DNA of 64,000 nucleotides from Denitromonas iodatirespirans (GCF_018524365.1 NZ_JAEKFT010000005.1:124001-188000); one strand, 5' to 3'. Shown: positions 38,632 to 49,306, numbered from the stretch's first letter. The notes: generated by a model from the letters alone, not told the origin. Made by a program: numbers and translations.

Positions 38632-39233
38632 CACAGCCACCACACCAATGCGGCCAGCAGCACGACCGACGTGATGACCACATGGTCGCGCTGGCGGAGC
38701 GCGCGCGCGTCGAGCGTCAGCACCCGCGGCTCGGCCGGTGCTTCAACTGTGTCCAGCCAGGTCTTCCATGCCAGACGCGGCGCGTCGAGTTCCGCCAACA
38801 CGAGGCTCAAGCGCACGGCCACCCGATCCGCCGACACGCCAAGCGGCGCCAGCACGGCCGAGAGCACATGCAAGGCCAGGACAAGCTGCGGGATCGGCAT
38901 CTTCGCCAACAGGATCGACACCATCGACACCATCGCCAGCAAGCGGCCGGCATGCGTCGCACCGAGACTCACGCCATCCCAGGTCGGACTGAGCGCCACC
39001 CAATGCGGCAACACGGCTGTCCCCGGTGTGGCAAACGCGAACATCAGCAGGATCACCGCCAGCAGGATACGGATGCGACGCACCAGTTTGAGCGTTCGCA
39101 CGCGGTCGATGACCAGCGCAGCGGCAAACACCAGCAGCGCGGCCAACCCCATCGCGACCGGCGGCAGGGTCTGAATGAAAACGGCGACGCCCGCCCAGAG
39201 GGAGAGCGTCGCCGCAGGATGCAGCGAGATCAC
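38631..39233 (-). CDS. Multi-helix membrane protein, CbiQ/EcfT-like
   Basis: A 200-aa integral membrane protein with about five helices and a cytoplasmic loop (RVAVRLSLVLAELDAPRLAWKTWLD). The pattern of paired short N-terminal helices (SLWAGVAVFIQTLPP ... LAALLVFAAALV) and the later region recalls the transmembrane T component of energy-coupling-factor transporters. No ATPase or substrate-binding partner is nearby. It links fimV (23-bp gap) and truA (1-bp overlap). The assignment is tentative. Confidence 0.5.
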   Translation of the reverse strand: MISLHPAATLSLWAGVAVFIQTLPPVAMGLAALLVFAAALVIDRVRTLKLVRRIRILLAVILLMFAFATPGTAVLPHWVALSPTWDGVSLGATHAGRLLAMVSMVSILLAKMPIPQLVLALHVLSAVLAPLGVSADRVAVRLSLVLAELDAPRLAWKTWLDTVEAPAEPRVLTLDARALRQRDHVVITSVVLLAALVWWL

Positions 39234-39256
39234 GTCAGCAATCGCACTTCATGTCG

Positions 39257-42200
39257 TCATCCCAACCGGGCGAACACCGCGCGGGCCTGCTCCTGCTGTG
39301 CTTCGTTGCCGTCACGAATCACCTCGTCGAGCAATTCACGCGCACCCTCGGCATCGCCCATCTCTTCGTAGGCGCGAGCCAGTTCCAGCTTGGTGTCGAC
39401 TTCCTGGCTCAACTCGTCGTCATCCGGTAGATCCGGCATGCTGCGGCTGTCGGTAAGCGACGTGACCACGCTCTTCGACAGGGACGCCATCATGTCGTCT
39501 TCCTCCGACGCTGCGTCGGCGGACGGAGACGCGCTAGCCGTCGGCGCGGGTTCATCGAAGACTGGCGGCGTGTCGTCCAAGGTGTCGTCAGGCGCTTCGG
39601 CCGGCTCGGACGCCGAATCGATCATCGGCAACTCGACGCCCTCCGTCGTTTCAGAAGAGGCCTCCGTCTCGGCTGCCGGTGCCGTTTCTTCGTCGGCACC
39701 TTCCAGATCGAGACTGATGTCCGACAGATCCAGCGAGGTGGCCATCATCCGGTCGTCTTCGCCGCCGGCAGAGGGTTTGCCCTCGTCCAGATCGAAGTCG
39801 AAATCGAGCAGGCTGCCGTCAAAGTTGGTTTTTTCCAAATCCACGACCGACACACCCGCCCCTTCATCGGGTTTGTCAGCCTCGTCCGGCTCAGCCACTT
39901 CCTCACCCGTGTTGAAATCGATGCCGCTACGCTGTCCGACGTCGGTATCGGTGACGCTTTGCGAGGCGACACCCTCATCGCGGGGGGTATCAGTCGAGGT
40001 GTCCTCATCCGCGTCCGGCAGCTCCAGGTTGAACTCGAGACCGGCATCGGTCTTGGTGAACCCGTCGGTCATCGGACGGCCCGCGACCTCGGTCGCTTCC
40101 ATCGAGGCTGCATCCGATGCGTCGGAGTCGGTCACTTCATCCAGATCGAGGTTGAAATCGAGATCGCTCGAATCAAGCGCGTCGGTACGCTCCGGCGCCG
40201 CAGCTTCGGGTGTCGCCGCCGGTACTTCGCCCTGCGCTTCGGCGGCCGCGTCGAGATCGGAATCCGTGAACTCGTTCAGCTCGCCCGGAATCGCCCATGT
40301 GTCCTTCAACTGCGACGGCGACGGGGCGTCGGCACTGGGTACCGAGTTGGAGAAATCGAGCGACATGTCAGCGGTCTGATCGCCATCGATCGCCGCATCG
40401 ACATCCGAAGCCGCTTCCAGCTTCGGTGCGGCAGGCGCGACTTCTTCGGCCGGGACATCCACTTCAGGTGCGGAGAATGCCGCATCCTTCGGCTCTGGCG
40501 CACGCGCCCCGACCTCGAGCCCGCCTTCGGTCATTTCTTCGTCGAGCGGCAGATCGATTTCGCTCTGAGGACCGCGCAGGAACAAGGGATTTTCCGGATC
40601 CAGCTTGCGTCCCATCTCCACAGCCTTGGCCCAATCCGGTCCATTGCCGCCGGTCACCGAATACAGCTCGGTGGCTGTGGTCTCGAACTGCTTCATGTTT
40701 TTGCGCTGGCTGTAGATCTCCAGCAGCTTGACGTGCACCGCGGTCCGGTTCGGATCGCCCTTGAGCGAGTCGAGCAGAATCTCTTCGGCCTGGGCATCTC
40801 GGCCGTAGGCCATGTACACATCCGCCTCGGCCACCGGATCCACGCCTTCATCGGCATCGATCGCCGACAGGCCGGACTGGCTGAAATCGGTCTGGATCAA
40901 GCTGCTGCTGCCGGTATCCACGCTTTGCCCACCGGTTTCACCGAACACCGAGTTCTGGTCCGGCGGGAACACCGACGCCGTCGCGGTTGCGTCGGGCGCT
41001 CCGGCATTGCGGTTCTTGCGACTGCGGAACAGGCCGTAACCGAGCAGCAGCGCCAGGACGCCACCCCCGCCGTACAGCGTGGCCGGATTCTCCAGCAAGG
41101 CATCGAGAAAGCCCGGCGACTCGGGCGGGGGCGCGGCGGGCGCAGGCGCCGGCTTGGGGGCCGGAGCCGGGGGCTCCGGCGCCGCCGCAACCGGTGCAGG
41201 CTCGGCGGCCGGTGCCGGGGCTTCCGCAGCAGGCTCGGGCGCCACCAGGGCTTTGAGTTCCTTGTCGAGCGCGTCCTGAGGTGCGGCATCGGCGGACGGC
41301 GCTGCGGGTTTGTCTTCGACCGCGGGTGCCGGCGTCGCCGCGCCTTCCGGGGCGGTCGGCTCGACGGTCGATGGCACGGCGGCCATCGGCGGCGTACTGG
41401 CTTGCTTCTGCAAGGCAGCCAGATTTTCGTTCTTCAAGGCGATGAGCTTTTGCAGCTCGGCAATGTTCGCCTCAAGGGCCGACAGTCGCTCGTTGGCCTC
41501 GCGCAAGGCCTTGTCGCGCGCGATCAGATCCTCTTCCAGCGACTTCAGGCGCTCGCCAGCTGCGGCCATCTCGGCGCCGCCCGACTCGGCCGCCGGTTGG
41601 CTCGCGTCAACCGATTTGGAGACTTTGACCTGATCCTTGCTGGCCGCGCTAGGCAGCATCGGCTCTTCGACCTTGGCGGTGATCTTGCCGCTGCTGGTTT
41701 GGCTCGACGCGGCCGCCTCGGGCGCGCTCTCGGCTACGCGGGCCGCTACCCGTCGCCGGTACTCGGCAAAATCGGCGGCATGGGCAACCACTTCGCGACG
41801 CGCCTCGCTCGGCGCAACGGCGTTCGCCTGCGCAGCGTCGGGGACATTGAGAATGACCCCGGAGCGCAGGCGGTTCACGTTGTTGTCGACAAAGGCTTCA
41901 GGATTCGACCGGTAGAAGGCCACCAGCATCTGATCCATGCTGACGCCCGCGGGCAGATGTTCGCCGGCGATCTTGCCGAGCGTGTCTCCGCGGCGAACGG
42001 TGTAAGTCGTGTCACCACCGCCACTGCTGCGCGGCCCGGCACTGCGGGCGGGGCTTGCGGCGGCCGGGCGTGCCTGGGCCACCGGCGCGGTCGCCACATC
42101 GGAAGATGCCCGGGGCGCAGGAATGGCGGGGGGGTCGAGCAGGAAGGTGTATTCGCGCAGCAGGCGCCCGGCCTGCCAGTTCAGCTCCACCAGCAGGCTG

Positions 42201-42526
42201 ACAAACGGGTCATTGACCGGTTTGCTGCTGCTGAGCCGGACATAGGACTTTCCGCCGCGCTGCTCGACCGCCATGCGCACACCCACCAGGGCGGGTGCAT
42301 AGCTCAGCTTGGCGGCTTTGAACGCCTCGGGCGCCGCAACGGCTGCGGTCATCGACTTGATTTCGTCGGCCGTCGCATTCAGTTCGATCTCTGCCCTGAG
42401 GGGCTGTCCGAGCGCACTAAGTACGGAAATGCGGCCAAGGCCGGCGGCCTGGACACTGAACGGCATCGCCGCGATCGTGGCCGCAATGACGGAGGCCCTG
42501 AGAGAGGTCTTCTGGAAGGTATTCAA
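39257..42526 (-). CDS. fimV: FimV/HubP-family polar landmark protein
   Basis: A 1089-aa single-pass inner-membrane protein that organises the cell pole, type IV pili and chemosensory or cyclase partners in relatives. Order: signal peptide, FimV N-terminal domain (AAGLGRISVLSALGQPLRAEIELN), LysM domain (YTVRRGDTLGKIAGEHLP), coiled coil (about residues 310-375), Pro/Ala-rich stretch, membrane helix (GGVLALLLGYGLF), then a long acidic cytoplasmic region with TPR segments and the C-terminal FimV domain (VDTKLELARAYEEMGDAEGARELLDEV). TTG 42526 is preferred, since GAGGA lies 7 nt upstream and it gives a clean signal peptide; another TTG at 42550 is possible. Confidence 0.92.
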   Translation of the reverse strand: MNTFQKTSLRASVIAATIAAMPFSVQAAGLGRISVLSALGQPLRAEIELNATADEIKSMTAAVAAPEAFKAAKLSYAPALVGVRMAVEQRGGKSYVRLSSSKPVNDPFVSLLVELNWQAGRLLREYTFLLDPPAIPAPRASSDVATAPVAQARPAAASPARSAGPRSSGGGDTTYTVRRGDTLGKIAGEHLPAGVSMDQMLVAFYRSNPEAFVDNNVNRLRSGVILNVPDAAQANAVAPSEARREVVAHAADFAEYRRRVAARVAESAPEAAASSQTSSGKITAKVEEPMLPSAASKDQVKVSKSVDASQPAAESGGAEMAAAGERLKSLEEDLIARDKALREANERLSALEANIAELQKLIALKNENLAALQKQASTPPMAAVPSTVEPTAPEGAATPAPAVEDKPAAPSADAAPQDALDKELKALVAPEPAAEAPAPAAEPAPVAAAPEPPAPAPKPAPAPAAPPPESPGFLDALLENPATLYGGGGVLALLLGYGLFRSRKNRNAGAPDATATASVFPPDQNSVFGETGGQSVDTGSSSLIQTDFSQSGLSAIDADEGVDPVAEADVYMAYGRDAQAEEILLDSLKGDPNRTAVHVKLLEIYSQRKNMKQFETTATELYSVTGGNGPDWAKAVEMGRKLDPENPLFLRGPQSEIDLPLDEEMTEGGLEVGARAPEPKDAAFSAPEVDVPAEEVAPAAPKLEAASDVDAAIDGDQTADMSLDFSNSVPSADAPSPSQLKDTWAIPGELNEFTDSDLDAAAEAQGEVPAATPEAAAPERTDALDSSDLDFNLDLDEVTDSDASDAASMEATEVAGRPMTDGFTKTDAGLEFNLELPDADEDTSTDTPRDEGVASQSVTDTDVGQRSGIDFNTGEEVAEPDEADKPDEGAGVSVVDLEKTNFDGSLLDFDFDLDEGKPSAGGEDDRMMATSLDLSDISLDLEGADEETAPAAETEASSETTEGVELPMIDSASEPAEAPDDTLDDTPPVFDEPAPTASASPSADAASEEDDMMASLSKSVVTSLTDSRSMPDLPDDDELSQEVDTKLELARAYEEMGDAEGARELLDEVIRDGNEAQQEQARAVFARLG

Positions 42527-42562
42527 AACCGCATCCTCGCACTGGAGCAATACAGGATTGCG

Positions 42563-42591
42563 AACATATCATTATGGATAGGGCGCATCAA
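42563..42591 (-). promoter_or_regulatory. Candidate sigma-70 promoter of fimV
   Basis: TTGATG (42591-42586) and TATGTT (42568-42563) are separated by 17 bp, and the -10 ends about 37 nt before the fimV start. Each hexamer matches the consensus at four of six positions. The local sequence is AT-rich compared with its surroundings. Confidence 0.35.
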
Positions 42592-42718
42592 GCAAGTATC
42601 CACTTTAAGTATTACCCGCAATACCTTAAAACGGAAGGAAAATTTCCTTCTTCGGCTTGCCTGCCAATGACAACCGCGGTCTTACAAGCGTCATATTCCC
42701 GATTTCCGGTCATGACGC

Positions 42719-42742
42719 GGCCCGGCACCTTGGCGCCGGGCC
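42719..42742 (-). terminator. Hairpin after asd
   Basis: GGCCCGGC and GCCGGGCC form an 8-bp perfect stem with an 8-nt loop, 9 bp after the asd stop. It is not followed by a T-run. It probably marks the 3-prime end of the leuCDB-asd transcript before the fimV promoter. Confidence 0.5.
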
Positions 42743-42750
42743 TGGCCTCA

Positions 42751-43869
42751 TCACTGCTCGAGCAGGATGCGCAACATGCGCCGCAGGGGCTCGGCAGCCC
42801 CCCACAGCAGTTGGTCGCCGACGGTAAATGCTGACAGGTAGTCACCGCCCATCCCCATCTTGCGCAGTCGCCCCACCGGAACGCTCAGTGTTCCCGTCAC
42901 AGCCGCGGGCGTGAGCTCTCGCATCGAGACCTCGCGCTCGTTGGGAATGACCTTGACCGACCCGTTTGCCTTGGCAAGCATGTCGTTAACTTCGTCAAGC
43001 GGGACGTCTTTCTTTAGCTTGATTGTCAAAGCTTGCGAATGGCAGCGCATGGCCCCCATGCGAACGCACAGTCCGTCGATGACGATCGGGCTGCCGCTGC
43101 GGCCGAGAATCTTGTTGGTTTCGGCCTGACCTTTCCACTCTTCCTTGCTCTGGCCGTTGCCCAGATCCTTGTCGATCCAGGGAATCAGCGAGCCGGCCAG
43201 CGGCACGCCGAAGTGCTCGGTCGGCACCCCGCCATCGCGCAGCGCGCCCGCCACCTTGCGGTCGATGTCGAGAATCGCGGAGGCCGGATCGGCCAACTCG
43301 CTCTTGACCACACCATGCAGCGCGCCCATCTGGTTGAGCAGCTCGCGCATGTTCTGCGCACCGGCGCCGGAAGCGGCCTGATAGGTCATGGACGTAGCCC
43401 ATTCGATCAGATCGTTCTGGAACAGACCGCCGAGTGCCATCAGCATCAGGCTGACCGTGCAGTTGCCGCCGACATAGTCCTTCACGCCGCGGGAGAGCCC
43501 GTTGCGGATGACATCCATATTCACCGGGTCGAGCACGATGATCGCGTCGTCCTGCATGCGCAGTGCCGAGGCCGCATCGATCCAGTAGCCCGTCCAGCCG
43601 GCCGCGCGCAGCTTGGGGAAGACCTCGTTGGTGTAGTCGCCGCCCTGGCAGGTGACGATCACGTCCATGGCCTTGAGCGCGTCGATGCTGTTGGCGTCCT
43701 GCAGCGGGGGCGCGTCCTTGCCCACGTTCGGCGCTGCGCCACCGGCGTTGGAGGTGCTGAAGAACACCGGCTCGATCAGCGCGAAGTCGTTCTCTTCGCG
43801 CATCCGCTGCATGAGGACCGACCCCACCATCCCCCGCCAACCGACCAGACCCACTCGCTTCATTGCCAT
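42751..43869 (-). CDS. asd: Aspartate-semialdehyde dehydrogenase
   Basis: A 372-aa NADPH-dependent enzyme that reduces aspartyl phosphate on the way to lysine, methionine, threonine and diaminopimelate. [18 protein letters not shown] binds the nucleotide, the catalytic Cys lies in [15 protein letters not shown], and the catalytic His is in [16 protein letters not shown]. It follows leuB by 29 bp, a standard betaproteobacterial order. Confidence 0.97.
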   Translation of the reverse strand: MAMKRVGLVGWRGMVGSVLMQRMREENDFALIEPVFFSTSNAGGAAPNVGKDAPPLQDANSIDALKAMDVIVTCQGGDYTNEVFPKLRAAGWTGYWIDAASALRMQDDAIIVLDPVNMDVIRNGLSRGVKDYVGGNCTVSLMLMALGGLFQNDLIEWATSMTYQAASGAGAQNMRELLNQMGALHGVVKSELADPASAILDIDRKVAGALRDGGVPTEHFGVPLAGSLIPWIDKDLGNGQSKEEWKGQAETNKILGRSGSPIVIDGLCVRMGAMRCHSQALTIKLKKDVPLDEVNDMLAKANGSVKVIPNEREVSMRELTPAAVTGTLSVPVGRLRKMGMGGDYLSAFTVGDQLLWGAAEPLRRMLRILLEQ

Positions 43870-43898
43870 GATGTTTCCCTGATATCCAAAAGCTTGCG

Positions 43899-44960
43899 TT
43901 ACAGCGCCGCGATCACCGCGTCGCCCATTTCAACCGTGCCGACCTTGCGCGTGCCAGCCTCGAAGATGTCGCCCGTGCGATACCCCTGCGCCAGCACCGA
44001 CTTGACGGCCGACTCGATGCGCTGCGCGGCGGCTTCCTGACTGAAGGTGTAGCGCAGCATCATGGCGACCGACAGGATGGTCGCCAGCGGGTTGGCCAGC
44101 CCCTTGCCAGCGATATCCGGCGCCGAGCCGTGGCAGGGCTCGTACATGCCCTTGTTGTTCGCGTCGAGCGAGGCCGACGGCAGCATACCGATCGACCCGG
44201 TCAGCATGGCCGCCTCGTCGGACAGGATGTCGCCGAACATGTTGCCGGTCACCACCACGTCGAACTGCTTCGGGTTCTTCACCAGCTGCATGGCGGCGTT
44301 GTCGACCAGCATGTGGCTGAGCGTCACGTCGGGGTAGTCGGCCGCCATGTCGATCATCACGTCGCGCCACAGCTGGGTGCATTCGAGCACGTTCATCTTG
44401 TCCACCGAGCACAACTTGCCGCCGCGCTTCTGGGCGATCTCGAAGGCCACCTTGCCGATCCGGCGAATCTCGGATTCGCTGTAGATCATGGTGTTGTAGC
44501 CCACGCGCTCGCCGTTGCGCTCTTCGATGCCGCGCGGCTGGCCGAAGTAGATGTCGCCGGTGAGCTCGCGCACGATCATGATGTCCAGCCCGGCGACCAG
44601 CTCGGGCTTGAGCGACGAGGCGTTGGCCAGCTCGGGATAGAGAATGGCCGGGCGCAGGTTGGCGAACAGGTTCAGTTCCTTGCGGATGCCCAGCAGGCCG
44701 CGCTCGGGCCGCTTCTCACGCGGCAACGTGTCCCACTGCGGACCGCCGACGGCGCCCAGCAGCACGGCATCGGCGGCCTTGGCCAAGGCCAGCGTGGCCT
44801 CCGGCAGCGGCACGCCGGCGGCGTCGACGGCACAACCGCCCAGATGCGCGGTTTCCATTTCGAAGGACAGGCCGTCGCTACGCAGCGCCTCGAGCACACG
44901 TAAGGCCTGGGCCATGATTTCGGGTCCGATGCCGTCACCGGGCAACACACAGATCTTCAT
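43899..44960 (-). CDS. leuB: 3-isopropylmalate dehydrogenase
   Basis: A 353-aa NAD-dependent oxidative decarboxylase of leucine synthesis. The N-terminus [16 protein letters not shown], the substrate motif [14 protein letters not shown], and [14 protein letters not shown] and [17 protein letters not shown] are complete. It lies 51 bp after leuD and 29 bp before asd. Confidence 0.98.
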   Translation of the reverse strand: MKICVLPGDGIGPEIMAQALRVLEALRSDGLSFEMETAHLGGCAVDAAGVPLPEATLALAKAADAVLLGAVGGPQWDTLPREKRPERGLLGIRKELNLFANLRPAILYPELANASSLKPELVAGLDIMIVRELTGDIYFGQPRGIEERNGERVGYNTMIYSESEIRRIGKVAFEIAQKRGGKLCSVDKMNVLECTQLWRDVMIDMAADYPDVTLSHMLVDNAAMQLVKNPKQFDVVVTGNMFGDILSDEAAMLTGSIGMLPSASLDANNKGMYEPCHGSAPDIAGKGLANPLATILSVAMMLRYTFSQEAAAQRIESAVKSVLAQGYRTGDIFEAGTRKVGTVEMGDAVIAAL

Positions 44961-45011
44961 TCAACTCTCCGGCGGGTTGGCCATGCCGCACCCGCGTCCA
45001 GGGGGGATCAA

Positions 45012-45650
45012 TCAGCGAAAATAGTACGGATGCTCGGCCTTGCGGTGCGCCTCGAAGGCGCGGATCTCGTCGGCATGGCGCAGGGTCAGGCCGATCTCGT
45101 CCCAGCCGTTGAGCAGGCATTCTTTGCGGAAGGCATCCACTTCGAAGCCGTGGGCAGTGCCGTCCGGTTCCACCACCTGCTGGGCGGCCAGGTCGACCTT
45201 CAAGCGGTAGCCCTCGGTCGCTGCACAGGCCGCAAAAAGACGATCGACCACCTCGGCCGGCAGGCGGATCGGCAGCACGCCGTTCTTGAAACAGTTGTTG
45301 AAGAAGATGTCGGCAAAGCTCGGCCCGATCAGGGCACGAAAGCCATAGTCGTCGAGCGCCCAGGGAGCATGCTCGCGCGAGCTGCCGCAGCCGAAGTTGT
45401 CGCGGGTCAGCAGGATCTGCGCGTCGGCATAGCGCGACTGGTTGAGCACGAAATCGGGATTGAGCTGGCGCTGGCTATTGTCCATGCCCGGCTCGCCACG
45501 ATCGAGATAGCGCCATTCGTCGAACAGGTTTGGGCCGAAGCCGCTGCGCTGGATCGACTTCAGGAACTGCTTGGGGATGATCGCATCGGTATCCACGTTC
45601 GCACGGTCGAGCGGTGCAACCAATCCATCGAGTGTTGTAAACGCACGCAT
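45012..45650 (-). CDS. leuD: 3-isopropylmalate dehydratase small subunit
   Basis: A 212-aa subunit that completes the LeuC aconitase-type active site. [20 protein letters not shown] near the N-terminus and [15 protein letters not shown] are diagnostic. ATG 45650 overlaps the stop of the entericidin gene (TAATG), so translation is likely coupled. Confidence 0.97.
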   Translation of the reverse strand: MRAFTTLDGLVAPLDRANVDTDAIIPKQFLKSIQRSGFGPNLFDEWRYLDRGEPGMDNSQRQLNPDFVLNQSRYADAQILLTRDNFGCGSSREHAPWALDDYGFRALIGPSFADIFFNNCFKNGVLPIRLPAEVVDRLFAACAATEGYRLKVDLAAQQVVEPDGTAHGFEVDAFRKECLLNGWDEIGLTLRHADEIRAFEAHRKAEHPYYFR

Positions 45651-45781
45651 TACTTTTTCGCCGCCTTCTGGATGGCTTCGCCACCCTTTTCGATATCCTG
45701 GCCCACGCCACGCACCGTGTTGCAAGCCGACAAGGTAAGCACGGCCATAGCGGCCACGATCAAGGCAATCAGTCGTTTCAT
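45650..45781 (-). CDS. Entericidin A/B-like small lipoprotein
   Basis: A 43-aa lipoprotein with hydrophobic signal [20 protein letters not shown]; the lipobox LSAC gives an acylated Cys20. The mature part is [20 protein letters not shown] followed by AKK, the entericidin pattern of amphipathic helix and basic end. GAGGAG precedes the ATG by 6 nt. It sits between leuC (10-bp gap) and leuD (1-bp overlap). Entericidins are membrane-active antidote/toxin lipoproteins in E. coli; whether this homologue does the same is not known. Confidence 0.9.
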   Translation of the reverse strand: MKRLIALIVAAMAVLTLSACNTVRGVGQDIEKGGEAIQKAAKK

Positions 45782-45791
45782 TCCACGCTCC

Positions 45792-47204
45792 TCAGTTCAA
45801 CTCGGCCACATCGGCAAAGTGGCCGGCGATCGCCGCCGCAGCTGCCAGTGCCGGACTGACCAGGTGGGTCCGCCCGCCGGCGCCCTGCCGACCTTCGAAA
45901 TTGCGGTTCGAGGTGGACGCGCAGCGCTCGCCCGGCTCCAGACGGTCGGCGTTCATCGCCAGACACATCGAGCAGCCCGGCTCGCGCCACTCGAAACCGG
46001 CGGCCACGAAGACTTTGTCCAGCCCCTCGGCCTCGGCCTGCCGCTTGACCAGCCCGGAGCCCGGCACCACCAGCACCTGCTTGACCGAGTCGGACTTCTG
46101 GCGCCCCTTGGCCACTTCGGCCGCGGCGCGCAAATCCTCGATGCGCGAATTGGTACAGGAGCCGATGAACACGCGGTCCACCGCAATGCGCTTGATCGGC
46201 GTGCCGGCTTCGAGCCCCATGTAGGCCAGCGCACGGGTCATCCCTTCGCGCTTGACCGGGTCTTTTTCGGCCGCCGGATCGGGCACCGCGCCGTTGATGT
46301 CGGAGACCATTTCGGGTGAGGTGCCCCAGGTGACCTGCGGGCGGATCGCCGCCGCGTCCATCTCGACGATCTTGTCGTAGACCGCGCCATCGTCGGAGGT
46401 GAGCGTGCGCCAGTAGGCCACGGCGCGGTCCCACTCCTCGCCGGACGGCGCATAGGGGCGGCCCTTGAGATAGTCGATGGTGTTGTCGTCGACCGCGATC
46501 AGGCCGGCGCGCGCACCGGCTTCGATCGCCATGTTGCAGATGGTCATCCGGCCTTCCATCGACAGACCCCGGATCGCGCTGCCACCGAACTCCATCGCGT
46601 AGCCGGTACCGCCGGCCGTGCCGATGCGCCCAATGATGGCCAGCACCACGTCCTTAGCGGTCACGCCCGGAGCCAGCTCGCCCTCGACCTTGATCAGCAG
46701 GGTCTTCGACTTTTTCTGCACCAGACACTGGGTCGCCAGCACATGCTCGACCTCGGAGGTGCCGATGCCATGCGCCAGGCAGGCGAACGCGCCATGCGTC
46801 GAGGTGTGAGAGTCGCCGCACACCACGGTCATGCCCGGCAGCGTGGCGCCGTTTTCCGGGCCGATGACGTGCACGATGCCCTGGCGTTCGTCCTTGAACG
46901 GGAAGTACGCCAGCGAGCCGACTTCGCGGATGTTGGCGTCCAGCGTCTCGACCTGTTGGCGCGAGATCGGGTCCTTGATGCCCTCTTCCCAGTGATCCGT
47001 GGGCGTATTGTGATCGGCCGTCGCGACGATCGAACCGACGCGCCACGGCTTGCGCCCAGCCAGCTTGAGCCCCTCGAAGGCCTGCGGACTGGTCACTTCG
47101 TGCACCAGATGACGGTCGATATAGATCAGCGCCGTGCCGTCCGCGTCTTCGCGAACCACATGGCTGGACCACAACTTTTCGTAGAGCGTTTGAGCCTGTT
47201 GCAT
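45792..47204 (-). CDS. leuC: 3-isopropylmalate dehydratase large subunit
   Basis: A 470-aa 4Fe-4S aconitase-family subunit. The start is [38 protein letters not shown] and the cluster ligands in [14 protein letters not shown] and [10 protein letters not shown] are present. ATG 47204 follows GGAAGA; in-frame GTG/TTG codons just upstream are less likely. It opens the leuC-ecn-leuD-leuB-asd run. Confidence 0.97.
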   Translation of the reverse strand: MQQAQTLYEKLWSSHVVREDADGTALIYIDRHLVHEVTSPQAFEGLKLAGRKPWRVGSIVATADHNTPTDHWEEGIKDPISRQQVETLDANIREVGSLAYFPFKDERQGIVHVIGPENGATLPGMTVVCGDSHTSTHGAFACLAHGIGTSEVEHVLATQCLVQKKSKTLLIKVEGELAPGVTAKDVVLAIIGRIGTAGGTGYAMEFGGSAIRGLSMEGRMTICNMAIEAGARAGLIAVDDNTIDYLKGRPYAPSGEEWDRAVAYWRTLTSDDGAVYDKIVEMDAAAIRPQVTWGTSPEMVSDINGAVPDPAAEKDPVKREGMTRALAYMGLEAGTPIKRIAVDRVFIGSCTNSRIEDLRAAAEVAKGRQKSDSVKQVLVVPGSGLVKRQAEAEGLDKVFVAAGFEWREPGCSMCLAMNADRLEPGERCASTSNRNFEGRQGAGGRTHLVSPALAAAAAIAGHFADVAELN

Positions 47205-47293
47205 CTTGTCTTCCAACACACCGTGAACGTTTGATTAAACCACAGCTGTTTCCTGCTGGATAGCCGATATGCTGCGCTGCGCCATGCGGGTTT

Positions 47294-48112
47294 TCAGCGA
47301 CGCCGGGTGGCCTCGTAGATCGGCATCACGCGCGCGGCATCGCGCGCCAGTTCGGCCTTGCGACTGGCATGCGAGGGGTGGGTGGACAGCCACTGCGGCG
47401 GCGCGCCATTGCTCTGCGCCGACATCTTGTCCCACAGGCCGATCGCCGCCCGCGGATCGTAGCCGGCACGCGCCGCCAGCTCGACGCCCATGCTGTCGGC
47501 CTCGGTTTCATGCAGGCGCGAGTTGGGCAGCTCGAAACTGACCTTGGCCACCGTCCCCATCAGCTCGGCACCGGGCTGCCCCAGGCCGACCGCCGCGCTC
47601 AACACCGAGACGCCAAGATTGGTAACCATCGCCTGCGACACCCGTTCGCGGGCATGTTCGCGCAGCGCGTGGGCGATCTCGTGCCCCATCACGGCCGCGA
47701 TTTCATCGTCGCTCAGCTTGAGCCGGTCAATCAGCCCGCGATAGATCGCGATCTTGCCACCCGCCATGCACCAGGCGTTGAGCTCGTTCGACTCGATCAC
47801 ATTCACTTCCCAGCGCCACGCGGGGGCATCGCTCCGGAACGCCGCCGTCTGCGGAATCAAACGATTGGCGATGCCCCGCACACGGGTCAGCATCCGACGG
47901 TCGCGGTTGAGCATGCCCTTCTTGCGCGCCGCCTCGATCACTTGCGCGTACTGCTGCGCCGATGCCTGCTCGACCTCTGCGGCCGACACCAGCATCGACT
48001 GGCCGCGATCGACGCCGACCGCGCCGCCCTGCGTGGTCCGAACCGTCTGGCACCCAGCCAGAAACAACACTGCCGCGGCCACGCCGCCCCACCGAATCCA
48101 CCGTCTAAGCAT
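47294..48112 (-). CDS. M48-family metallopeptidase lipoprotein (LoiP/YggG-like)
   Basis: A 272-aa lipoprotein with signal MLRRWIRWGGVAAAVLFLAGC (lipobox LAGC, Cys21). The zinc motif is VMGHEIAHALREHARERVS, with the third ligand probably in ETEADSMGVELAARAGYDP. M48 lipoproteins degrade misfolded outer-membrane proteins or support assembly in the periplasm. The start overlaps the end of the MFS gene by 8 bp. Confidence 0.92.
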   Translation of the reverse strand: MLRRWIRWGGVAAAVLFLAGCQTVRTTQGGAVGVDRGQSMLVSAAEVEQASAQQYAQVIEAARKKGMLNRDRRMLTRVRGIANRLIPQTAAFRSDAPAWRWEVNVIESNELNAWCMAGGKIAIYRGLIDRLKLSDDEIAAVMGHEIAHALREHARERVSQAMVTNLGVSVLSAAVGLGQPGAELMGTVAKVSFELPNSRLHETEADSMGVELAARAGYDPRAAIGLWDKMSAQSNGAPPQWLSTHPSHASRKAELARDAARVMPIYEATRRR

Positions 48113-49271
48113 GTTCCGTCTCCTGAAATCCGTCCGTCCGCCAGCCCCGCCACACCCAGATCAGACCGATCAGGCCGAACACCGAGCCGAGCGTGAAGGT
48201 CCAGGCAGCGCCTATCCAGTCCCAAGTGTAACCGCTGATCAATCCGCCCAGCATTCCGCCGGCACCGAAGCTGAGGCTGCCATAGAGCGCCTGCCCGCGC
48301 GACTGCAGGCGCCCCGGAAACCACCGGTTCACCGCGGCGATGGCCGCCGCATGATAGGCGCCGAAGGTGGCGCCGTGCAGCAACTGCGCCAGCACCAGCA
48401 CCTCGAGCGACGACACGCCCCAACCGATCATGGCAAAACGCAGCACCGCGGCGACAAAAGCGGCCAGCAGGATACGGCGCAGACCGAAGCGGCGGGTCAG
48501 GCGCGGCATCAGCATGAACACCCCGATTTCGGCCACCACCCCGAGGGTCCACATCCAGCCCACCAGCGCCTTGGAGTAGCCGGCGTCGACCAGCAGGATC
48601 GAATAGAAGACATACAGGGCGCCATGCGCGGCCGACATGAAGAAGGCGCCGCAGAGCAGCGCCTTCACCTCGCGGCGGCGCAACACTGCCGACAGGCCCG
48701 GCGTGTCATGGTGATGGGGCGGGCGCGGCGCCTCGGGCACGCACAGCGCGAACACCACGATGCCCGCCAGCAACGCGGCAGTCATCGCCAGTTGGCTATC
48801 GACCGGCAGCCAGGTCAGTGCATGGCCGATACCCAGCACGGCCACAATGAAGCCGACCGACCCCCACAGCCGGATCTTGCCGTAGCGCCCCGGTTGGCCG
48901 GCCAAATGGGCAAAGGTCAGACCCTCGATCAAGGGCAGCGCTGCACTCCAGAAGAAAGCCATCACCGCCATGCCGACGAAGATCCCGGCGAAGCTCGTGG
49001 TCTGGAAGAACACCGCGAACCCGGCCAGCGAGGCCAGCGCCGACACGCGCACGATGGGCATGCGGGCGCCGAGGCGATCGGCCAGCCAACCCCACAGGTT
49101 GGGCGCCAGGATCCGCATGACCTGCATCAGCGACATCAGAATGGCAATATCGGCCGCCGAAAAAGCCAGCGACTGCAGGTAGAGCGTGAAGTACGGCGAG
49201 AACGCGCCAATGAAGGCGAAGTAGAAAAAGTAGTAGCCCGACAGGCGCCAGTAGGGAAGCATGGCCGGCAT
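48105..49271 (-). CDS. Major facilitator superfamily transporter, HcaT-like
   Basis: A 388-aa protein with about 12 hydrophobic helices. The N-terminus LPYWRLSGYYFFYFAFIGAFSPYFTLYLQSL and the loop WGWLADRLGARMPI resemble the HcaT/LacY-related branch of MFS. The substrate cannot be inferred. A second ATG three codons downstream is an alternative start. It overlaps the M48 gene by 8 bp. Confidence 0.85.
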   Translation of the reverse strand: MPAMLPYWRLSGYYFFYFAFIGAFSPYFTLYLQSLAFSAADIAILMSLMQVMRILAPNLWGWLADRLGARMPIVRVSALASLAGFAVFFQTTSFAGIFVGMAVMAFFWSAALPLIEGLTFAHLAGQPGRYGKIRLWGSVGFIVAVLGIGHALTWLPVDSQLAMTAALLAGIVVFALCVPEAPRPPHHHDTPGLSAVLRRREVKALLCGAFFMSAAHGALYVFYSILLVDAGYSKALVGWMWTLGVVAEIGVFMLMPRLTRRFGLRRILLAAFVAAVLRFAMIGWGVSSLEVLVLAQLLHGATFGAYHAAAIAAVNRWFPGRLQSRGQALYGSLSFGAGGMLGGLISGYTWDWIGAAWTFTLGSVFGLIGLIWVWRGWRTDGFQETEHA

Positions 49272-49306
49272 TGTACCGACGCGGCGCGGCGACAGGAGCG
49301 GGCATG

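Noticed and set aside
39959-42670. Long plus-strand open frame opposite fimV
   Set aside because: Arg/Gly-rich shadow translation with no domains, while the minus strand encodes clear LysM, membrane and FimV domains.
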